Below are positions 6,688 through 9,623 of a DNA stretch of 9,623 nt, in pieces. Made by a program: the position numbers and the translations under genes. The number at the start of each line of letters is the position of its first letter. Within the stretch, counting starts at the first letter, position 1. A model generated the notes under the pieces. That model was not told where the DNA came from. It did not search any database and saw only the letters and a program-made list of their open reading frames with translations. Origin of the DNA: UBA7887 sp964408735 (GTDB lineage: Bacteria; Pseudomonadota; Alphaproteobacteria; UBA7887); contig CAYPAX010000135.1 in assembly GCA_964408735.1 (NCBI GenBank), forward strand, positions 1 through 9,623, read 5' to 3'.

Positions 6688-7086
6688 CTATTCGGCGATT
6701 TTGTCGTCGGCCTTGGGCGCCGCCGGCTTGCGCCGCCGCGCGGGCTTGCGTTTGGGCGTTGCCGCCGCGGGCTTGGCCGGGGCTTCGGTCTCGGCGACGC
6801 CGGAGCCCATGGGCGAGAAGGGGAAGGGCACGATATCGGTGGCATAGCCGAGAAAGCCCAGCATGTCGCCGAAGTAGCGGCCGAGCTTGCCGCAGAAGTC
6901 CCGCAGGTTGCCGTTCACGCGTCCCGTGATCCACGACAGCAGGAACTGCACCGTGGCCAGGAACACCACCAGCCACAGCGCCGCCCAGGCCAGGATGGCG
7001 AAGATAACCATGTAAAGAAACCGCATCCTGCGGTCGTCATGCGCGACGCGTGTTACCTCGCCCGTCTCGGCAGCGCTGTCCGCCAT
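6688..7086 (-). CDS. DUF4389 domain-containing membrane protein with basic C-terminal tail
   Basis: 132-residue inner-membrane protein of unknown function. Residues about 20-92 fit the DUF4389 family: one long hydrophobic segment (about 22-50, FLYMVIFAILAWAALWLVVF and following), then ITGRVNGNLRDFCGKLGRYF and the family-typical ending PFPFSPM (87-93). Residues about 98-132 are an Ala/Lys/Pro/Arg-rich, presumably disordered and cytoplasmic tail (for example PKRKPARRRKPAAPK) that resembles histone-H1-like tails and could bind acidic polymers; it is not part of the DUF core. The ATG at 7086 is preceded by GGGGAG, ending 7 nt upstream. The stop TAG (6690-6688) directly abuts the open frame of the CLC gene, so the two genes are almost certainly cotranscribed; whether the proteins cooperate is unknown. 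Confidence 0.9.
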   Translation of the reverse strand: MADSAAETGEVTRVAHDDRRMRFLYMVIFAILAWAALWLVVFLATVQFLLSWITGRVNGNLRDFCGKLGRYFGDMLGFLGYATDIVPFPFSPMGSGVAETEAPAKPAAATPKRKPARRRKPAAPKADDKIAE

Positions 7087-7581
7087 GCCCCGTCTCCCCA
7101 GCCGGCCGCCTGCTGCGGTCCAAGGCCCATGATGAATTGGCAGGGGAGGGCTGGCAAGGGGTGTGGGAGAGCTGGCCGGGATTATTCGCGGCTAGGCGGG
7201 GAATGGCTGGTGAGTGTGGGTTAAGTTGTTGAGATTTCATAAGAGTTTGGTGTCAGAACAAGACCTTACGGCAACAGCAATACCGATGACTCACCGTGGA
7301 TCAGGCTATCCTTATCGCAATATCCTGATCGCCATGGCGACTGCCACCACTGTCCAAGGCCCCAGAACTCGAGATTTTGGCATGCTGGCATGCTGACCTT
7401 GCGTCTCTGTCCTCAGGACTGTGCAGCGCGGCGCAACGTCGGCGTGATATGTTGAGGGTTTCAGGCTCAAGGGTCCGCTACAGTATGGGCTTCGGGCGTA
7501 CTGAATTGTAGGGCGGGTAGGCTGGGTTTAGCCAAAACACGCCATTCACGGCGTCCTCGATGGATCGTATCGGGAGCCGTC
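7087..7581. other. 495-bp intergenic region
   Basis: No credible gene. It must hold the promoter of the DUF4389-CLC operon (reading left), but I see no clear -35/-10 pair. Visible structures: an inverted repeat GATCAGG...CCTGATC (7299-7305 and 7324-7330, 18-bp spacer), a tandem duplication of GGCATGCT (7379-7394), a short palindrome GTCCTCAGGAC near 7410, and at about 7507-7533 GTAGGGCGGGTAGGCTGGGT. The last resembles one arm of a common dispersed GTAGGGCGGGT... palindromic repeat, but its partner arm is missing or decayed. The right end carries the terminator of the cyclase gene. An ORF of 60 codons on the plus strand (7214-7396) has no ribosome binding site and an unlikely composition. Confidence 0.6.
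7534..7554 (-). terminator. Probable intrinsic terminator after the adenylate cyclase gene
   Basis: On the minus strand, 28 nt after the cyclase stop, ACGCC-GTGAAT-GGCGT forms a five-pair G+C-rich stem (six with a G-T pair), followed by GTTTTGG. The U-run is short (four), so efficiency may be moderate, but position and orientation are right. Confidence 0.5.
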
Positions 7582-9363
7582 TCAGTCAGCTGCGCTCGGC
7601 TCGTCGGGGATGTCCAGGCCAGCCTTGCGCAGGCCCTCGAAAAAGTGATCCCATTGCTCGCCAGGAATTCCAGCATAGGCCTTTCTGGCGAACTCAGGCG
7701 AGAAGTCGGACTGGACCTTCCACAGCTCGTCGAGCGCCGCGCGCGCCTCGTCCTGCCGACCAAGATGGCCGAGCGCCGCTGCGAGGGTCGCGTAAGCCCA
7801 ACCCGTGGCCGCCGGGTGGCTGACCGCGTTGCGGGCATATTCAAGCGAATCCTCGTTGCGTTGCATAAGCGAGAGCGTCTGGGCTTTGATGGTCTCGAAC
7901 ACCCACAAGAATGGATCGCGCGGGCTTAAGCGCATCGCCTCGTCGAACTCCACCAAGGCGTCTTCCAACTGCCCTGACCCTCTAAGGGCGTCACCCAAGT
8001 ACAAGTGGGTGGCGGCCATATTGGGATTGAGACCAAGCGCTGTCCGGGCCGCCGCCATCGCAGCCACCACATCGCCTCTGACGAAGTGAATCCGGCACAT
8101 GACCATGTGCGCTAGAGGGTCGGCTTCGTCACAGCGCAGCGCGGCGCGGGTTGCTTCGAGTGCTTTATTCCGACTGGCATCGTGGTCTTCGGTGAAACCG
8201 AGGACGCTATGCAGAAGGTGTGACCACCCGAGCACGGCCAGCGCTGAACTGAACGTCGGGTCGAGGTCGGCCGCGCGCCGCAAAAGTTCCTGCGCCGCCA
8301 GGTTGTCGGCACGGTTGAACCGATAGAAGTGCCATAGGCCGCGCTGATAGCACTCCCAGGCGTCGAGGTTTTTTGGCGGCTTGCGCCGGGCGCGTTCGCG
8401 CTCGGCGGCATCTAATTCGGGCCCAATCGATCGCACGATGCTTTCTGTGATCTCGTCCTGGACGGCGAAGATGTCCTCAAGCTCGCGGTCGTAGCGCTGC
8501 GCCCAGACGTGGTTGCCGGTGGTCGCGTCGATCAGCTGCGCGGTAACACGCACCCGACTACCGCCCTTGCGCACGCTGCCTTCGAGCACGTAGCGTACGC
8601 CGAGGCTTTGCCCCACGTCTCGCACGTCCGGCGACTGGCCCTTGTAGGCGAATGTCGAGTTGCGGGCGATGACGAACAGCCAGCGCAGTCCCGATAGCGC
8701 GGTGATCAGATCCTCCGCTATCCCGTCGGCGAAGAACTCCTGCTCGGAATCGCCGCTAATATTGGCGAAGGGGAGCACCGCGATCGAAGGTCGGCTGGGC
8801 AGCGCCGGGCGCTCGGCTTCGGTCTCCGTGGTTGGACCAGCCTCAGCGACAAGCCGATAGACGCGCACCGGGCGGGCGATGTTCCTGACTTCGTGTTCAC
8901 CGATGTCTTGGAAACCGAGATCGGTCTTCCCATCCACCTGCTCATGCGCGCTGCCAGAGAGACAAATGCCGCCGGGATTCGCCAAACCTTCCAAACGCGC
9001 CGCCACGTTGACCCCGTTGCCGTAGATGGTGCCGTCGTCCTGCTCGATTATATCGCCTAGATTGACGCCGATCCGGAACAGCATGCGGCGGTTCTCCGGC
9101 AAATCGGCATCGCGAGTTTCAATTTCGCCCTGCACATGGATCGCGCATTGAACTGCCTCGACCACGCTGTCGAAGATCGCCAGAACGCTGTCGCCGGCCG
9201 TATCGACGATGCGGCCATCGTGTTCCGATGCGTGCGTCCTAAAGGTTTCGCGGGAGGCATTGAGCGCAGCCACAGTCGCACGCTCGTCGTCGCCCATGAG
9301 CCTGCTGTAGCCCACCACATCCGCGGCCAATATCGCAGCCAATCTACGCTTGGCCTCGGCCAT
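7582..9363 (-). CDS. Class III adenylate cyclase with TolB-like and TPR domains
   Basis: 593-residue signalling protein predicted to make cAMP from ATP. Residues 1-172 are a class III nucleotidyl cyclase domain: ILAADVVGYSRLMG (11-24) carries the first metal aspartate D15, DTAGDSVLAIF (54-64) the second, D58, and GNGVNVAARLEGL (115-127) the transition-state pair N119/R123. Residues about 190-320 are the TolB-like/COG5616 domain (PSIAVLPFANISGDSEQEFF, then YVLEGSVRK and GNHVWAQRYDRELEDIFAVQ). Residues about 330-570 are helical TPR-like repeats (for example ATHLYLGDALRGSGQLEDAL, 451-470), probably a partner or ligand platform. There is no transmembrane segment, so it is probably cytoplasmic. 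The frame opens at 9480, but ATG 9363 is chosen because AAGGAG (9377-9372) lies 8 nt upstream and MAEAKRRLAAILAADVVGYS is the standard beginning of this family. The strict ATP versus GTP preference is not proven. A second gene with the same C-terminal signature ends 162 bp upstream. Confidence 0.94.
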   Translation of the reverse strand: MAEAKRRLAAILAADVVGYSRLMGDDERATVAALNASRETFRTHASEHDGRIVDTAGDSVLAIFDSVVEAVQCAIHVQGEIETRDADLPENRRMLFRIGVNLGDIIEQDDGTIYGNGVNVAARLEGLANPGGICLSGSAHEQVDGKTDLGFQDIGEHEVRNIARPVRVYRLVAEAGPTTETEAERPALPSRPSIAVLPFANISGDSEQEFFADGIAEDLITALSGLRWLFVIARNSTFAYKGQSPDVRDVGQSLGVRYVLEGSVRKGGSRVRVTAQLIDATTGNHVWAQRYDRELEDIFAVQDEITESIVRSIGPELDAAERERARRKPPKNLDAWECYQRGLWHFYRFNRADNLAAQELLRRAADLDPTFSSALAVLGWSHLLHSVLGFTEDHDASRNKALEATRAALRCDEADPLAHMVMCRIHFVRGDVVAAMAAARTALGLNPNMAATHLYLGDALRGSGQLEDALVEFDEAMRLSPRDPFLWVFETIKAQTLSLMQRNEDSLEYARNAVSHPAATGWAYATLAAALGHLGRQDEARAALDELWKVQSDFSPEFARKAYAGIPGEQWDHFFEGLRKAGLDIPDEPSAAD

Positions 9364-9371
9364 GCCTTCCG

Positions 9372-9377
9372 CTCCTT
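9372..9377 (-). promoter_or_regulatory. Ribosome binding site deciding the cyclase start
   Basis: AAGGAG on the minus strand, 8 nt before ATG 9363. It excludes the 39-residue N-terminal extension that the open frame would otherwise allow; that extension has no family resemblance. Confidence 0.65.
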
Positions 9378-9395
9378 GCTCGATGATTGAGCGGG

Positions 9396-9414
9396 AAAAT
9401 AACGGAGTGCTCCG
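9396..9414 (-). terminator. Weak hairpin with U-rich tail upstream of the cyclase
   Basis: On the minus strand CGGAGCACTCCG is followed by TTATTTT. The stem is only four to five pairs, so this is a poor terminator; it lies in the leader between the two cyclase-type genes and might act as an attenuator or be chance. Confidence 0.2.
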
Positions 9415-9479
9415 CCGAAGGGAACGGGTTAGCGCCACCGCGATATTTAGTTCCGGGGAAGCCGCCGATGAACGATGCA

Positions 9480-9495
9480 CCGACTTCCGAGTCGG
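9480..9495 (-). terminator. Perfect hairpin after the upstream partial gene
   Basis: CCGACT-CGGA-AGTCGG on the minus strand, six perfect pairs with a four-base loop, about 30 nt after the stop codon at 9526. There is no U-run, so it may be a mRNA 3'-end stabiliser or a factor-dependent stop, not an intrinsic terminator. Confidence 0.3.
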
Positions 9496-9525
9496 GTCTT
9501 AGGCCGTCATTCATAGCATGGGCAA

Positions 9526-9623
9526 TTAGTCGACCGAAGCTGGCTCATCAGAAATGACGAGGCCAGCGTTGCGCAGGCCGTCGATCCACGTCTTGAACTG
9601 GGGCCGCAGCGCTTCGGGTTTGA
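9526..9623 (-). CDS. 3' end of a second adenylate cyclase/TPR-type protein (partial)
   Basis: The last 31 codons and the TAA (9528-9526) of a gene entering from the right edge. The visible tail, containing FKTWIDGLRNAGLVISDEP and ending ASVD, aligns with the end of the complete cyclase in this window, WDHFFEGLRKAGLDIPDEP ending SAAD: GLR-x-AGL-x-I-x-DEP is shared. This C-terminal signature recurs in cyclase/TolB/TPR proteins, so I infer a tandem paralogue on the same strand; the catalytic part lies outside the window and may or may not be present. The stop is 162 bp before the ATG of the complete cyclase. Confidence 0.75.
   Translation of the reverse strand, partial: KPEALRPQFKTWIDGLRNAGLVISDEPASVD

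Noticed and set aside
7037..7240. 67-codon minus-strand ORF overlapping the start of the DUF4389 gene
   Set aside because: Its second half runs through the DUF4389 coding sequence in another frame, and it has no good ribosome binding site or recognisable content.
7214..7396. 60-codon plus-strand ORF in the 495-bp gap
   Set aside because: No ribosome binding site, GTG start, and composition unlike a protein; no family resemblance.
9364..9480. 39-residue N-terminal extension of the cyclase
   Set aside because: The frame is open, but the standard family start with AAGGAG at 8 nt is at 9363, and the extension looks noncoding.

Overview
The window is about two-thirds G+C, with dense, mostly single-strand gene packing. 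The organism is probably an alphaproteobacterium, with a Rhodospirillales/Hyphomicrobiales-like flavour. That rests on the G+C content, on the adenylate-cyclase/TolB-like/TPR protein type (expanded in those groups) and on the general character of the proteins; no rRNA or other phylogenetic marker is present. All genes except the first lie on the minus strand.

Layout: (1) 1-816 (+) is the 3' part of an AraC-family regulator whose true start lies before the window. (2) 803-3073 (-) is a complete UvrD/PcrA-type DNA helicase that converges on the AraC gene with a 14-bp overlap of the 3' ends. Its -10 box lies only 11 nt before the ATG, so its mRNA is probably leaderless. (3) 3074-3569 is a gap holding an unrecognised 50-codon ORF (3259-3411, -) with a good Shine-Dalgarno and a plausible promoter. 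(4) 3570-4687 (-) reads, in transcription order: a truncated N-terminal piece of an HVO_A0114/COG4190-type DNA-binding regulator (antitoxin-like), an 11-codon minicistron, and an ADP-ribosylglycohydrolase. The three are joined by TGA|ATG and ATGA junctions. (5) 4688-4920 is noncoding and carries a 102-bp imperfect inverted repeat of a CGCGGAG-rich, probably dispersed family. (6) 4921-7086 (-) is a two-gene operon: a DUF4389 membrane protein with a basic tail, followed without spacing by a CLC-family anion channel/transporter with two CBS domains. (7) 7087-7581 is a 495-bp noncoding gap that ends in a likely intrinsic terminator for the gene to its right. (8) 7582-9363 (-) is a class III adenylate cyclase fused to a TolB-like domain and TPRs. 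(9) 9526-9623 (-) is the last 31 codons of a second protein with the same C-terminal signature, so the two form a tandem paralogous pair.

The genes look like ordinary chromosomal housekeeping and signalling functions, not a single coordinated system. The least ordinary parts are the decayed antitoxin-like fragment and minicistron feeding into the ADP-ribosylglycohydrolase, the small ORF at 3259-3411, the hairpin repeat at 4766-4867, and a CLC protein that appears to lack the usual internal proton glutamate. I found no CRISPR array, tRNA, rRNA, intact insertion sequence, phage gene or convincing new multi-gene system.
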